From the NCBI GenBank assembly GCA_020249865.1, contig JADCEV010000077.1, positions 1-32,692 on the forward strand: 32,692 bases of DNA, given 5' to 3'. The number at the start of each line of letters is the position of its first letter. Within the stretch, counting starts at the first letter, position 1. This document shows positions 1 through 8,070 of the stretch, piece after piece. A model generated the notes under the pieces. The model made no database searches and was not told the origin of the DNA. It worked only from the letters and a program-made list of their open reading frames with translations. This stretch comes from Roseomonas sp. Lineage in GTDB: Bacteria; Pseudomonadota; Alphaproteobacteria; Acetobacterales; Acetobacteraceae. The translations under genes were made by a program, and so were the position numbers.

Positions 1-1
1 C

Positions 2-877
2 ACCGGGCGTCCGGAACGCGCCGCCGAATGGGCCGCGCGGCAGGGGGCGAAAATCCTGCCCGACCTCAACGCCATCCTGGCCGAACCGCGCGTGAAGGCG
101 GTGGTCATTGCCTCCCCGCATCAGATGCATGCGGATCAGGTGATTGCCGCGGCACGCGCGGGCAAGCATGTCTTTGTCGAAAAACCCTTCACCATGACGA
201 AGGCGAGTGCGGAAGCCGCTGTGGCCGCCTGCCGAGACGCCAGGGTGGTGATGGCGCTTGGCCATAATCGCCGCTTCCTGCCGGCAGTGGCCGAGATGAA
301 GAAGCTGATCGCCGCCGGGGCGCTTGGCACTTTGCTGCATGTGGAAGGCCAATTCAGCGGGCCGGGCGCAATTTCCTATCAGCCCGGCATGTGGCGCGCC
401 GACCGTCACGAAAGCCCGCTGGGCGGCATGGGCGGTATGGGCATTCACATGATTGACATGATGATCAATCTGGCCGGCCCGATTGCGGAGGTGACGGTGC
501 GCTCCCTCGCCCGCGCCCTCGCCAATGGCATGGATGACACGACGGCGGGGCTATTCTCCTTCGCCTCTGGCGCCACGGGCTGCTTCGCGACCCTGGCCTA
601 TGCGCCGCGGGTCTGGCGTATCGCGCTTTACGGCACGGATGCGGCGTTGGAATTGAACGGGCATGAAAGGCTGAGCCTAACCCCGCGTGAGGGTGAGGCC
701 TGGGTCAAGGATTTCCCGAAGACCGATATCGAACATGCTGAACTTGCAGCTTTTGCCGCTGCCATCACCGGCGGCCCGGCCTATCCGCTGCCGCTTGAAG
801 ATGCCATCCATGGCGTTGCTGTGTTTGAGGCCATGATCGGCGCGGCGGCATCGGGCAGCACCTATCGGGTGGCCTGA
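2..877 (+). CDS. Gfo/Idh/MocA family oxidoreductase (5' truncated by window edge)
   Basis: The reading frame is already open at base 2 and runs to a TGA at 875-877, giving 291 visible residues; the N-terminal Rossmann glycine motif lies off the window. Visible signatures are the HADQVIAAARAGKHVFVEKP stretch, where the EKP lysine is the family's catalytic/cofactor lysine, and the GIHMIDMM segment, which matches the family's conserved GxHxxD region in the substrate-binding beta-sheet domain. The family uses NAD(P) to oxidise or reduce sugars, inositols and related polyols. The substrate cannot be read from sequence. The next gene on the same strand, a RidA homologue, is 83 bp downstream with a hairpin in between, so co-transcription is uncertain. 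Family assignment is firm; specific function is unknown. Confidence 0.93.
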   Translation, partial: TGRPERAAEWAARQGAKILPDLNAILAEPRVKAVVIASPHQMHADQVIAAARAGKHVFVEKPFTMTKASAEAAVAACRDARVVMALGHNRRFLPAVAEMKKLIAAGALGTLLHVEGQFSGPGAISYQPGMWRADRHESPLGGMGGMGIHMIDMMINLAGPIAEVTVRSLARALANGMDDTTAGLFSFASGATGCFATLAYAPRVWRIALYGTDAALELNGHERLSLTPREGEAWVKDFPKTDIEHAELAAFAAAITGGPAYPLPLEDAIHGVAVFEAMIGAAASGSTYRVA

Positions 878-917
878 CCGAGCGATTTCGCGCCTGGGAA
901 ATTCTGTTCTAGTAATC

Positions 918-935
918 GCGCCAGCGCCTGGCGCT
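918..935. repeat. Inverted repeat between oxidoreductase and ridA
   Basis: GCGCCAG-CGC-CTGGCGC is a perfect dyad with 7-bp arms at 918-934; AGCGCC-T-GGCGCT is an overlapping perfect dyad at 923-935. There is no T-run after it, so it is not a typical intrinsic terminator. It could be an operator, an attenuating hairpin or chance in GC-rich DNA. Confidence 0.4.
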
Positions 936-960
936 GACCAACCCTTCTGAAAGGCCGGAA

Positions 961-1311
961 ATGAGCAAGATCAATCGCCAAGGGTCAAACCAGATCCTCT
1001 CAACTTCAGTCGAATATCATAATTTCGTCTTCCTTGCGGGACTCACCGCTGATGATCTTTCCAAGGACATCAAGGGCCAAACGGCCGAAGTGCTGGCGAA
1101 GATTGATGCCGCGCTGGAAGCCAATGGCACGGACAAGACACGCATGCTGTCCGCCCAGATTTGGCTGAAGGATATCCGCGATCGCGGCGCGATGAATGAG
1201 CTTTGGACCGCCTGGCTGCCGGCTGGCGGCGCCCCGGCGCGCGCTTGCGTCGAAGCCAATATGGCCGATCCGCGCCATTTGGTGGAAATCATGGTCACCG
1301 CCTGCCGCTGA
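961..1311 (+). CDS. RidA family (YjgF/YER057c/UK114) protein
   Basis: A 116-residue protein, close to the usual RidA subunit size of about 115-130. RidA proteins form trimers and hydrolyse reactive enamine/imine intermediates released by PLP enzymes. R94 in the ARACVEA segment aligns with the imine-binding arginine (R105 in E. coli RidA), and E109 in VEIMVTA aligns with the conserved glutamate (E120). This suggests a competent deaminase, although many paralogues (Rid1-7) have other roles. The ATG at 961 gives the expected N-terminus; the upstream GGCCGGAA is only a modest ribosome binding site. Two hairpin terminators follow the stop. I do not assign ridA itself because paralogues are common. 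Confidence 0.88.
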   Translation: MSKINRQGSNQILSTSVEYHNFVFLAGLTADDLSKDIKGQTAEVLAKIDAALEANGTDKTRMLSAQIWLKDIRDRGAMNELWTAWLPAGGAPARACVEANMADPRHLVEIMVTACR

Positions 1312-1324
1312 TCCGGCAGGCATG

Positions 1325-1356
1325 AAGGCGCCGGGGCAAAACCCCAGCGCCTTTTC
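1325..1356 (+). terminator. Intrinsic terminator after the RidA gene (first of two)
   Basis: AAGGCGC-C-GGGG / CCCC-A-GCGCCTT form a long stem with one C-A mismatch and the loop CAAAA. The stem spans 1325-1353 and is followed directly by TT then C. It starts 14 bp past the RidA stop codon. Confidence 0.75.
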
Positions 1357-1369
1357 AAAACCATACGCA

Positions 1370-1404
1370 AACGCCTGGCATCCCTGCCGGGCGTTGTGTT
1401 TTTA
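1370..1404. terminator. Second hairpin terminator, possibly bidirectional, between the RidA gene and flgN
   Basis: AACGCC-T-GGCA / TGCC-G-GGCGTT pair around the loop TCCC, spanning 1370-1395, followed by GTGTTTTTA on the plus strand. The T-run overlaps the flgN stop codon at 1402-1404. On the minus strand the stem is followed after about 8 bases by GGTTTTG, so it may also stop flagellar operon transcripts. Confidence 0.65.
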
Positions 1405-1803
1405 GGCGCGCGCCGCGACCGCAAGCGCCGGCGTCTGGCGCGGCGGGGTCTGGTAACCGCGCGGCCCATAGCCAGGATTGGCCACGCGCGGCAGCGCGGC
1501 TGTCGCGATGGTTTCAATCACGCGCGACTGGAGCGAAATGGCGCGTTCCAGCAGCTTGCGATTCTCGCTGCCCAGGTTTTCCAATTGCTTGGTCAGCATC
1601 TGCGCTTCTTCGCGCATGGCGCCATCGGGGCGCGCGCCATGCTTGGCCTGGGCGGCATAGGCCTGGGCGAAGACATCGGCCGCGGCAATCTTGGTTTCCG
1701 CGAGCTTCGCGGCGCGCGAAAGGTCAAGCTTTGCCAAAGCCTCATTCTCGGCACGCAGGGCATCCGCCAGCCTTTTGCCAGCGATCAACAAAGCATCCAT
1801 CAT
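1402..1803 (-). CDS. flgN: FlgN-like flagellar export chaperone
   Basis: A 133-residue, largely helical protein. Residues 1-100 are rich in Ala, Glu, Lys and Leu with heptad-like spacing, and the tail is Pro/Gln-rich. FlgN-type proteins chaperone the hook-associated proteins FlgK/FlgL and keep them export-competent in the cytoplasm. Primary sequence conservation in this family is low, so the call leans on size, helical character and position: it is the last gene of the flgI - rod-binding - flgN order seen in many alphaproteobacteria. Its ATG overlaps the stop of the upstream rod-binding gene (ATGA), implying translational coupling. A second ATG follows immediately, so the start could be one codon later. 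Confidence 0.7.
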   Translation of the reverse strand: MMDALLIAGKRLADALRAENEALAKLDLSRAAKLAETKIAAADVFAQAYAAQAKHGARPDGAMREEAQMLTKQLENLGSENRKLLERAISLQSRVIETIATAALPRVANPGYGPRGYQTPPRQTPALAVAARA

Positions 1804-2135
1804 GGTTGGGCCTCTCCCATATTGGGGGTTTGTGCTCCGTTTTGACGGAGCAATTCGCGATAAACAGAATCGGCAATGCCAACACCGCCGGCCCGCACGG
1901 CGGCTGCCGCGAAGGCTTCAACCAGCATCGGGCGCCATTGCGCCTCAGCCGCGCCACCACCGAAGGAGGATTTGGACATATCCACGGTGGCGAAGATCGG
2001 TTGCAGCAGGAAGCCCAGCGCCTGGGCTTCGAAATCCTTGGCGGATTTGCGCATGGCGGCATCGGACATGGCGCCCGCCTGCGGGGGGCGCACCGCGCGC
2101 TGCTGCGGGGCAACAAGATTGCTGGCATCCAACAT
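1800..2135 (-). CDS. Rod-binding protein (FlgJ N-terminal domain only)
   Basis: A 111-residue protein that carries the rod-binding domain typical of the FlgJ N-terminus: a KDFEAQALGFLLQPIF segment around residues 33-48, then an FGGGAAEAQWRPMLVEAF segment around 58-75. The C-terminal muramidase domain of gammaproteobacterial FlgJ is absent, which is the usual state in alphaproteobacteria, where a separate lytic transglycosylase takes that role. The protein acts in the periplasm as a rod cap during flagellar rod assembly. The start ATG shares its A with the flgI stop (TGATG), and the stop overlaps the flgN start (ATGA), so all three genes are likely translated from one mRNA. Confidence 0.85.
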   Translation of the reverse strand: MLDASNLVAPQQRAVRPPQAGAMSDAAMRKSAKDFEAQALGFLLQPIFATVDMSKSSFGGGAAEAQWRPMLVEAFAAAAVRAGGVGIADSVYRELLRQNGAQTPNMGEAQP

Positions 2136-3256
2136 CAGCGGAGCTCCAGATCGGCTTGCAAGGCGCCGGCGGCCTTGATGGCTTGCAGGATGGAAATCAG
2201 ATCGCGCGGGCCAACGCCCAGGCTGTTCAGGCCGCGTACCAATTCCTGCAGGGTGACATTCTGCGGCAGAATGCCCATGCGGCGATCCGCCTGGTCTTCA
2301 ATTTCAATGCCGGTGCGCGGCACCACCTGAGTCTCGCCCTGGGCGAAGGCATTGGGCTGGCTCACCTGCGGGGTTTCGGTGATGCGGATGGTCAGGTTGC
2401 CTTGGGCGATGGCCACCGTGGAAACGCGCACCGCATCGCCCATGACAATGGTCCCTGTCGCCTCATCAATCACCACGCGGGCGATCTGGTCGGGTTCAAC
2501 GCGCAGCCTTTCGATATCGGTCAGAAAGGCCACCGGATCGCGCCCATTCAGCGCGACAGAAACGGTGCGCGGATCGGTCGCGACCGCCACATTGCGACGC
2601 GTCGCATTATTGATGGCGGTGGCGATGCGCCGCGCCGTGGTCAGATCAGGGTTGCGGAGCGCAAGGCGAATACGGTCCCGATTGGCGAGGGTGAAGGGTA
2701 CTTCGCGTTCCACAATCGCGCCATTGGAAATGCGCCCGGCGGTCGGCACACCGCGCGTGACGGAAGCCGCTGCGCCGCGGGCGGAAATCGCGCCCGTGGC
2801 AAGCGCGCCCTGCGCCACCGCATAAACCTCGCCATCGGCACCTAGCAGAGGCGTCACCAGAAGCGTGCCGCCGGTCAGGTTGGTGGCATCGCCAAGGGCG
2901 GAGACCGCGACATCAATCCGGCTCCCGGGGCGGGCAAAGGCCGGCAGATTCGCCGTTACCATCACGGCGGCAATATTCTTGGTATCCAATTGGCGTTCGA
3001 AATCGCGCGAATTGACGCCCAGGCGTTCCAACATCCCGACCAGCGATTGGCGGGTAAAGACCGAGCTTCTGAGGCGATCCCCGGTGCCATTCAAGCCAAT
3101 GACCAAGCCGTAACCTACCAGTTGGTTGTCGCGCACGCCCTCCATATCCACTATATCCTTGATGCGGATTTGGGCGGCGGCGGGCGGCGCAACGAAACAC
3201 GCCGCCAAAGCCAGGGCGGTAAGGATTTTTGCGAGAGCTTGCGCTATACGGGTCAA
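2135..3256 (-). CDS. flgI: Flagellar P-ring protein FlgI (TTG start)
   Basis: FlgI forms the periplasmic P-ring of the flagellar basal body. The body of the protein is strongly conserved: RIKDIVDMEGVRDNQLVGYG, then GLNGTGD, and near the C-terminus LQELVRGLNSLGVGPRDLIS. I place the start at a TTG at 3256, not at any upstream codon. It is preceded by GGAGA with 6-base spacing, gives 373 residues (the usual FlgI length), and begins with a signal peptide (ALAKILTALALAACFVAPPAAA, shown here as about residues 8-28) ending near AAA|Q. No ATG serves the frame, and upstream in-frame codons lie before the sigma-54 promoter. It heads the flgI - rod-binding - flgN operon. Confidence 0.96.
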   Translation of the reverse strand: MTRIAQALAKILTALALAACFVAPPAAAQIRIKDIVDMEGVRDNQLVGYGLVIGLNGTGDRLRSSVFTRQSLVGMLERLGVNSRDFERQLDTKNIAAVMVTANLPAFARPGSRIDVAVSALGDATNLTGGTLLVTPLLGADGEVYAVAQGALATGAISARGAAASVTRGVPTAGRISNGAIVEREVPFTLANRDRIRLALRNPDLTTARRIATAINNATRRNVAVATDPRTVSVALNGRDPVAFLTDIERLRVEPDQIARVVIDEATGTIVMGDAVRVSTVAIAQGNLTIRITETPQVSQPNAFAQGETQVVPRTGIEIEDQADRRMGILPQNVTLQELVRGLNSLGVGPRDLISILQAIKAAGALQADLELR

Positions 3257-3310
3257 GGTCTGTCTCCGGCAGCCGCCCCGATCACGGGCGGCGGTCTCTC
3301 CGGGTTCAGG

Positions 3311-3325
3311 GCAAGGCCCGTGCCA
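3311..3325 (-). promoter_or_regulatory. Sigma-54 (-24/-12) promoter of the flgI operon
   Basis: On the minus strand the sequence reads TGGCAC-GGGCC-TTGC, preceded by C and with G after the CAC. It matches the sigma-54 consensus YTGGCACG-N4-TTGC at every strongly conserved position. Transcription would begin near 3300, leaving a leader of about 45 bases before the flgI TTG at 3256. Late flagellar genes of Caulobacter-type bacteria use sigma-54. Confidence 0.8.
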
Positions 3326-3363
3326 GGGTTTGGCGGTGTCTTCGCCGAGTCGTGGCGGCAAAA

Positions 3364-3392
3364 CCTGCCGGGTCCCGGCTGAGCCTGCCGGG
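3364..3392. promoter_or_regulatory. Candidate enhancer for the flgI sigma-54 promoter (paired CCTGCCGGG)
   Basis: Two exact copies of CCTGCCGGG lie at 3364-3372 and 3384-3392, 20 bp apart (about two helical turns). Between them is the dyad CCGGG-T-CCCGG. They sit about 40-65 bp upstream of the -24 element, a plausible place for a sigma-54 activator such as FlbD. The activator is an inference; no protein-binding evidence is available from sequence. Confidence 0.45.
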
Positions 3393-3415
3393 ACAGGGCG
3401 GAAGAAGGAGGTCAG

Positions 3416-3823
3416 ATGGTCGTTATCAGGGGCGTGACAGGCGGCACCAATGTGCCGGGGACGCGGTCAACGCGCGGCGCCTCAGGCGGCTTTCGTGTGG
3501 GTGGCGGCGCCGAGGAATCGCGCGAAGCCAATGCCAGCACCGGGGTATCGGCGGCGACCGCCATTGGCCTGCTGCAAGTGCAGGAATTGGCCCCGGCTGG
3601 GGAGCGCAATGCGCGCGCCTTTCGCCGTGGTGAGGAGATGCTGAAGGAATTGAAGGCGCTGCAATTGGAATTGCTGGAAGGCCGCGCCGATCCTGCGCGG
3701 CTGCAGGAACTCGCCAGGTTGACCGAGGGCGAAAAGCCCGCCGATCCGGGCTTGGCTGAGGCGGTTGAGGCCATTGCGCTGCGCGCCCGGTTGGAATTGG
3801 CCCGGCGCGGCATTGAAAGCTGA
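3416..3823 (+). CDS. fliX: Flagellar assembly regulator FliX
   Basis: A 135-residue protein with a disordered Gly/Ser/Arg-rich N-terminus (about 1-38) followed by a helical domain. That domain includes ASTGVSAATAIGLLQVQE, GEEMLKELKALQLELLEG and a leucine/alanine-rich C-terminus, the pattern of the alphaproteobacterial FliX family. In Caulobacter, FliX senses early flagellar assembly and controls the sigma-54 activator FlbD. An ideal ribosome binding site (AAGGAGGT, 3405-3412) precedes the ATG. The gene is divergent from flgI, as expected for the fliX-flgI pair, and shares its control region. Whether flbD is present elsewhere cannot be seen here. Confidence 0.88.
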   Translation: MVVIRGVTGGTNVPGTRSTRGASGGFRVGGGAEESREANASTGVSAATAIGLLQVQELAPAGERNARAFRRGEEMLKELKALQLELLEGRADPARLQELARLTEGEKPADPGLAEAVEAIALRARLELARRGIES

Positions 3824-3882
3824 AATCGTCTTTTGTCAGATATTTGTCGCAAATCGCCCCCTGGCGCGCCCTGGGAATAGGG

Positions 3883-3893
3883 TATAGAACCCC
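3883..3893 (+). promoter_or_regulatory. Possible -10 region of dksA promoter
   Basis: TATAGAACCCC lies 72-82 bp upstream of the dksA ATG in a 141-bp gap. TATAGA resembles a sigma-70 -10 hexamer, but no good -35 is found at 16-18 bp. The same 11 bases occur directly upstream of the FAD oxidoreductase gene near 19067, which is the main reason to record it. Confidence 0.3.
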
Positions 3894-3964
3894 GCTAAAT
3901 CGCTCGGGCAGGTTTCAGCAAGGAACCGCACCGGACCAAGTGCAAGGCGGGGGAAGAAAAAGAT

Positions 3965-4381
3965 ATGTTGGTGACATTGCCGCCCGATTACCGACCCTCG
4001 GATTCCGAGGAGTTCATGAATGTGCTGCAACTTGAATACTTCAGACAAAAACTTCTCAGATGGCGGCAGGATTTGTTGCGCGAAGCGGGTGAGACGCTTT
4101 CATCCCTTTCGGAAGGTGGCATAGCGGAAGCGGATCTTGCGGATCGCGCTTCAGTGGAAACGGACCGGGCATTGGAATTGCGCACCCGGGACCGGTCGCG
4201 CAAGCTGATCAACAAGATCGATCAGGCTTTGGAACGGATTGAACACGGCACCTATGGCTATTGCGAAGAAAGCGGGGAGCCGATTTCGCTCCGCCGGCTG
4301 GAAGCGCGGCCCATCGCCACCATGACGATCGAGGCGCAGGAGCGCCATGAACGCATGGAACGAGTGCATCGCGACGATTGA
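3965..4381 (+). CDS. dksA: DksA-type RNA polymerase-binding transcription factor (zinc-ligand-poor, alphaproteobacterial form)
   Basis: DksA binds the RNA polymerase secondary channel and, with ppGpp, adjusts rRNA, amino-acid biosynthesis and flagellar promoters. The 138-residue protein has the coiled-coil with tip motif DLADRA (D57, D60, A62), equivalent to the essential D71, D74 and A76 of E. coli. In the C-terminal globular domain three of four zinc cysteines are replaced. The CxxC pair is C100-EE-S103, and the second pair is T121-IE-A124. This is the usual alphaproteobacterial/DksA2-like condition, implying a fold that does not need zinc. GGGGGAAG upstream of 3965 supports that start; a second ATG at 4016 is less likely. 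The gene lies 141 bp after fliX. Confidence 0.93.
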   Translation: MLVTLPPDYRPSDSEEFMNVLQLEYFRQKLLRWRQDLLREAGETLSSLSEGGIAEADLADRASVETDRALELRTRDRSRKLINKIDQALERIEHGTYGYCEESGEPISLRRLEARPIATMTIEAQERHERMERVHRDD

Positions 4382-4406
4382 GACTTGGGGCATCACGCCC
4401 CCGGAC

Positions 4407-6629
4407 TTACAAAAACCCCACCGGGTCCACATCCACCTGCACCCGGACATTGCCGGGCACATCCACCCTGGCCAGCCATTCGCCCAAAAGCCGCTGCACG
4501 CCAATATCGCGCCGCGCCTTGAGCAATAACCGCCGCCGATGCCGCCCCCTCAACAAGGCCAGTGGCGCCGGGGCGGGGCCCAGCACCTCCACCCCCTGCC
4601 CCGCCGGCGCGGCGCGACCAAGGTCGCGCGCGACTCGATCAGCGGATTTTTCATCGGGGGAACTCACGATCAGCGCGGCTAGCCGGCCGAAGGGCGGCCA
4701 ATGACCGGGCCGGCGCGCTTCGGCCTCGGCGGCCATGAAGGCTTCGTATTCGCCGGAAACCAGCGCCTGCATCACCGGATGATCAGGCGAAAAACTTTGT
4801 AGCAAAACGCGGCCGGGATGTTCCGCCCGGCCGGCACGGCCCGCCACCTGATGGAGAAGCTGCACGGTGCGCTCCGCAGCCCGCAAATCACCGCCCGCGA
4901 GGCCGAGATCGGCATCCACCACCCCCACCAGTGTCAGATAGGGAAAATGCCAGCCCTTGGCGACGATTTGCGTGCCGATGATCAGATCAACTTCGCGCTT
5001 TTCAATCGCCTCCGCCGCCGCAGCCGCCGCTGCCGGGCCGGGCAGCGTGTCGGAGGCCATCACCAACCGACGGGCTTCAGGGAAAAGCGTCGCGGCTTCT
5101 TCCAAAACGCGCTCCACCCCGGGCCCGATTGGCACCGTGCTGTGCGGCGCGGCGCAGCTTGGGCAATGGCTGGGTGGCGCTTCCACATGGCCGCAATGGT
5201 GGCATTGCAGGCGCCGCGCGGCGCGGTGTTCGACCAGCCAGGCCGTGCAATTCGGGCAGCGCAGCCGATGGCCACAGGCGCGGCAAAGCGTGAGTGGCGC
5301 ATAGCCGCGCCGGTTCAAAAACAGCATGGCCTGTTCGCCGCGCTTGAGCGTCTCGGCCACCGCTGCCACCAGGGCGGGACTCAAGAAGCGCCCGCGCGGC
5401 GGGGTTTCGCGCCTGAGGTCTATCAGGCCAATTTCCGGCATGACCGCGCCGCCATGGCGCGCGGCCAAATGGCATTCGCCGTAACGCCCGGCGCGCGCAT
5501 TGGTGAGCGTCTCGAGCGAAGGTGTCGCACTTACCAGCACGCAAGCCGCATCAGACAGGCGCGCCCGCACCACCGCCATGTCGCGTGCGTGATAGATCAC
5601 GCCGTCTTCCTGCTTGAAGGCGGTTTCGTGTTCCTCATCCACCACAATCAGGCCGAGATCGGGAAAGGGCAGGAACAGCGCCGAACGCGCGCCGACCAGC
5701 ACGGGGGCGCGGCCTTCCGCCACTGCGCGCCAGGTGATGCGCCGGGTGCGGGGCGAAAGTTCTGAATGCCACAGCGCCGGGTCAGTGCCGAAGCGGGCGC
5801 GGAACCGATCAAGCCATTGCGCGGAAAGCGCGATTTCCGGCAGCAGCACCAAAGCCTGCCGCCCGGCCTGGAGTGCTGCGGCGATGGCTTCGAAATAGAC
5901 CTCGGTCTTGCCGGAACCGGTCACGCCAGAAAGCAGCGTGGTGCTGTAGGTTTCGTGGGCCACGGCTGTACGGAGCAAGGCGGCCGCCTCGGCCTGGTCG
6001 GCATCCAACACGGGGCCGGGGCGCGCCAGATCAGGCGGGCGGAAGTCTTCCAACGGTGGCAGCAGGCCGGGGACCAGCAAGCCGGCATCGGCCATGCCGC
6101 GCAGCACGGCGGGTGCGACGCCGGCATCCCGCGCCAAATCATCCGGGGCGCGCGTTTCACCCACCGGTAATGCGGCCAGCACCCGCTGGCGCGCGGGCGT
6201 CAGGCGCGGCGCTTCGGGCAGCGGATCGGCACGGCACCAGCCGGCGCGATGGGGCTGCGCTTCCAAGGCGGCGGGGACGCTCATTGCCATGCGCAGCACC
6301 GCGCCGCGGGGGGAAAGCGTATAGGCCGCCACCCAATCCACGAAGCGGCGGAGCTTTTCCGGCATGGGCGGGGCTTCCAGTACAGCGGCGATGGGGCGGA
6401 GCCGATGCTCTGGCAGGGTCGAATCGGCGGCATCATCCCAGACCACACCAATCACCTGCCGCCCGCCCAAGGGCACGGCGACGAAGCTGCCGGGGGGCGG
6501 TGCTTCGCCCTCAGCCCGATAATCATAGGCGTCCGCCAGCGGCAGCGGCAGCAACACACGCAAGCGCCTGACAGAGCTTGAAGAAATTGTTTCAGGCAGA
6601 AGGGACTGCTTTCGCAACGGGGCCGGCAT
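4407..6629 (-). CDS. priA: Primosomal replication restart helicase PriA
   Basis: A 740-residue superfamily 2 helicase that reloads the replisome at stalled forks. The N-terminal DNA-binding domain (about 20-120) is followed by a winged-helix region. The helicase core has Walker A GVTGSGKT at about 235-242, Walker B DEEH at 331-334, and motif III SATPSLE near 368-374. Eight cysteines in four CxxC-like pairs bind two zinc ions: C449/C452, C458/C461, C476/C479 and C489/C492. Length and motif order are normal. The ATG at 6629 has no clear ribosome binding site; the gene is divergent from the transaldolase gene and convergent with dksA (25-bp gap). In alphaproteobacteria priA commonly neighbours the transaldolase and xerC genes, as here. 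Confidence 0.98.
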   Translation of the reverse strand: MPAPLRKQSLLPETISSSSVRRLRVLLPLPLADAYDYRAEGEAPPPGSFVAVPLGGRQVIGVVWDDAADSTLPEHRLRPIAAVLEAPPMPEKLRRFVDWVAAYTLSPRGAVLRMAMSVPAALEAQPHRAGWCRADPLPEAPRLTPARQRVLAALPVGETRAPDDLARDAGVAPAVLRGMADAGLLVPGLLPPLEDFRPPDLARPGPVLDADQAEAAALLRTAVAHETYSTTLLSGVTGSGKTEVYFEAIAAALQAGRQALVLLPEIALSAQWLDRFRARFGTDPALWHSELSPRTRRITWRAVAEGRAPVLVGARSALFLPFPDLGLIVVDEEHETAFKQEDGVIYHARDMAVVRARLSDAACVLVSATPSLETLTNARAGRYGECHLAARHGGAVMPEIGLIDLRRETPPRGRFLSPALVAAVAETLKRGEQAMLFLNRRGYAPLTLCRACGHRLRCPNCTAWLVEHRAARRLQCHHCGHVEAPPSHCPSCAAPHSTVPIGPGVERVLEEAATLFPEARRLVMASDTLPGPAAAAAAAEAIEKREVDLIIGTQIVAKGWHFPYLTLVGVVDADLGLAGGDLRAAERTVQLLHQVAGRAGRAEHPGRVLLQSFSPDHPVMQALVSGEYEAFMAAEAEARRPGHWPPFGRLAALIVSSPDEKSADRVARDLGRAAPAGQGVEVLGPAPAPLALLRGRHRRRLLLKARRDIGVQRLLGEWLARVDVPGNVRVQVDVDPVGFL

Positions 6630-6732
6630 GGGCTATGGTCTAGCGCATTCGCGACAGGATGGCTTGCGGTTTAGGCCGAGTGGCGCCATTCCCCGCCGCA
6701 GCTTCGTCTTTCGCCACGCAGGATTGGAATTC

Positions 6733-7389
6733 ATGAAGTTCTTCGTTGATACCGCTGAAGTCGCCGAAATCCGTGCCCTGGCCGAATTGGGCATGGTGGA
6801 TGGCGTGACGACCAATCCTTCGCTGATCGCCAAATCTGGCCGCGACATGAAGCAGGTGATTGCGGAAATCTGCGCCATCACGCCTGGTCCCGTCAGCGCC
6901 GAGGTCACCGCCACGGATGCCGCCGGCATGCTGGCCGAAGGGCGTTTCCTGCGCGCCATTGCGCCCAATGTCGCGGTGAAGGTGCCGCTGACCGAAGCCG
7001 GGTTGATCGCTTGCCGTACGCTCGCTGCCGAAGGCACTCCGGTGAATGTCACGCTCTGCTTTTCCGCCGCCCAAGCGCTGCTGGCTGCCAAGGCGGGTGC
7101 GGCCTTCATTTCCCCCTTTGTCGGGCGGCTTGATGATATCGCGACCGATGGCATGCGGCTGATTGCGGACATTGTGCAGATATACCGCAATTACCCCGCG
7201 ATCCGCACCGAGGTTCTGGTCGCCTCCATCCGCCACCCGATCCATCTGGTGGAAAGTGCCAAAATGGGCGCCCATGTCGCGACCCTGCCGCCCAATGTGA
7301 TCCGCCAATTGCTGAAGCATCCGCTCACTGATCGGGGCCTGGAGGCGTTTCTGGCGGATTGGAAAAAGACAGGACAAAGCATCCTGTGA
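6733..7389 (+). CDS. Transaldolase / fructose-6-phosphate aldolase-like protein (TalC/FSA size class)
   Basis: A short-form transaldolase of 218 residues. These cytoplasmic TIM-barrel enzymes transfer a dihydroxyacetone unit between sugar phosphates in the pentose phosphate pathway, or cleave fructose 6-phosphate. The N-terminus [13 protein letters not shown], the [13 protein letters not shown] segment (24-36) and the Schiff-base lysine K83 in AVKVPLT are diagnostic. The ATG at 6733 gives the standard N-terminus and is preceded by GGATTGGAA; upstream in-frame codons would add 35 unconserved residues. The stop overlaps the next start (GTGA), so it is probably coupled to DUF484. Telling transaldolase from FSA activity needs residue-level comparison I cannot do here. 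Confidence 0.93.
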   Translation: MKFFVDTAEVAEIRALAELGMVDGVTTNPSLIAKSGRDMKQVIAEICAITPGPVSAEVTATDAAGMLAEGRFLRAIAPNVAVKVPLTEAGLIACRTLAAEGTPVNVTLCFSAAQALLAAKAGAAFISPFVGRLDDIATDGMRLIADIVQIYRNYPAIRTEVLVASIRHPIHLVESAKMGAHVATLPPNVIRQLLKHPLTDRGLEAFLADWKKTGQSIL

Positions 7390-8069
7390 GCGACCCGCCC
7401 TCAGACGGGAAGGCCCCGAACGGGCCCTCGGCTGAGGAGGTGGAAGAATTCTTGCGCGCCCATCCTGGTTTTTTGGCGGCGCGGCCGGAGCTTTACCGGG
7501 CGCTGGCGCCGCCGCGCCGTGTGCATGGCGATGGGCTGACCGACCATATGGCGGCAATGCTGGGCGCGGAACGCGAACGCGCTTCTGCCCTGGATGCGGA
7601 ATTGCGCCTGGCCTTGGATGCGGAACGCGCTGGGCTTGGCTTGGTGTCGCGCGTGCGCTTGGCCGTATTGGCGCTGATGCGTTCAGACAATGCGCCGGAG
7701 ACCGTGGCGCAGGAATGGCCCAATCTGCTGGGCCTTGAAAGCTGCACGCTATGTGTGGAGCCACCAGATAATCCCGGCCAGCTTTGGATGCGCCCGGAAC
7801 AGCGCCCCTTGCCGCGCGGCATGGTGGAAAAATTGCTGGGGCGCGGGCGCGACGTGCTGGTGCGCGACAAGCCCGAAGATGCCGATATGCTGCATGGCGA
7901 GGCGGGCGGGTTGATTGCGCGCGATGCGCTGGTGCGCGTGGTAGTGGCCGGGCAGCCCTTGATGCTGCTGGCGCTGGGCGCGCGGGATGCCAATGCCCTG
8001 CCGGCGCGGCATGGCACTGAACCCTTGGTGTTTCTGGGCCGCGCCGTGGCGGCGGCCATCGCGCGCTGA
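7386..8069 (+). CDS. DUF484 family protein
   Basis: A 227-residue cytoplasmic protein. It opens with [19 protein letters not shown] and then [18 protein letters not shown], the typical DUF484 N-terminal signature. An alpha-helical linker and a GAF-like C-terminal half (about 95-225) follow. Function is unknown; DUF484 is a very frequent neighbour of xerC in proteobacteria, as here. The start is GTG at 7386, overlapping the TGA of the transaldolase gene (GTGA), which implies translational coupling. The xerC ATG follows one base after the stop. GAF-like folding suggests small-molecule or protein binding, but no ligand can be named. Confidence 0.9.
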   Translation: MSDPPSDGKAPNGPSAEEVEEFLRAHPGFLAARPELYRALAPPRRVHGDGLTDHMAAMLGAERERASALDAELRLALDAERAGLGLVSRVRLAVLALMRSDNAPETVAQEWPNLLGLESCTLCVEPPDNPGQLWMRPEQRPLPRGMVEKLLGRGRDVLVRDKPEDADMLHGEAGGLIARDALVRVVVAGQPLMLLALGARDANALPARHGTEPLVFLGRAVAAAIAR

Positions 8070-8070
8070 G

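Noticed and set aside
4387-4401. GGGGC-ATCAC-GCCCC hairpin between dksA and priA stops
   Set aside because: Only a 5-bp stem and no T-run on either strand, so not supported as a terminator.
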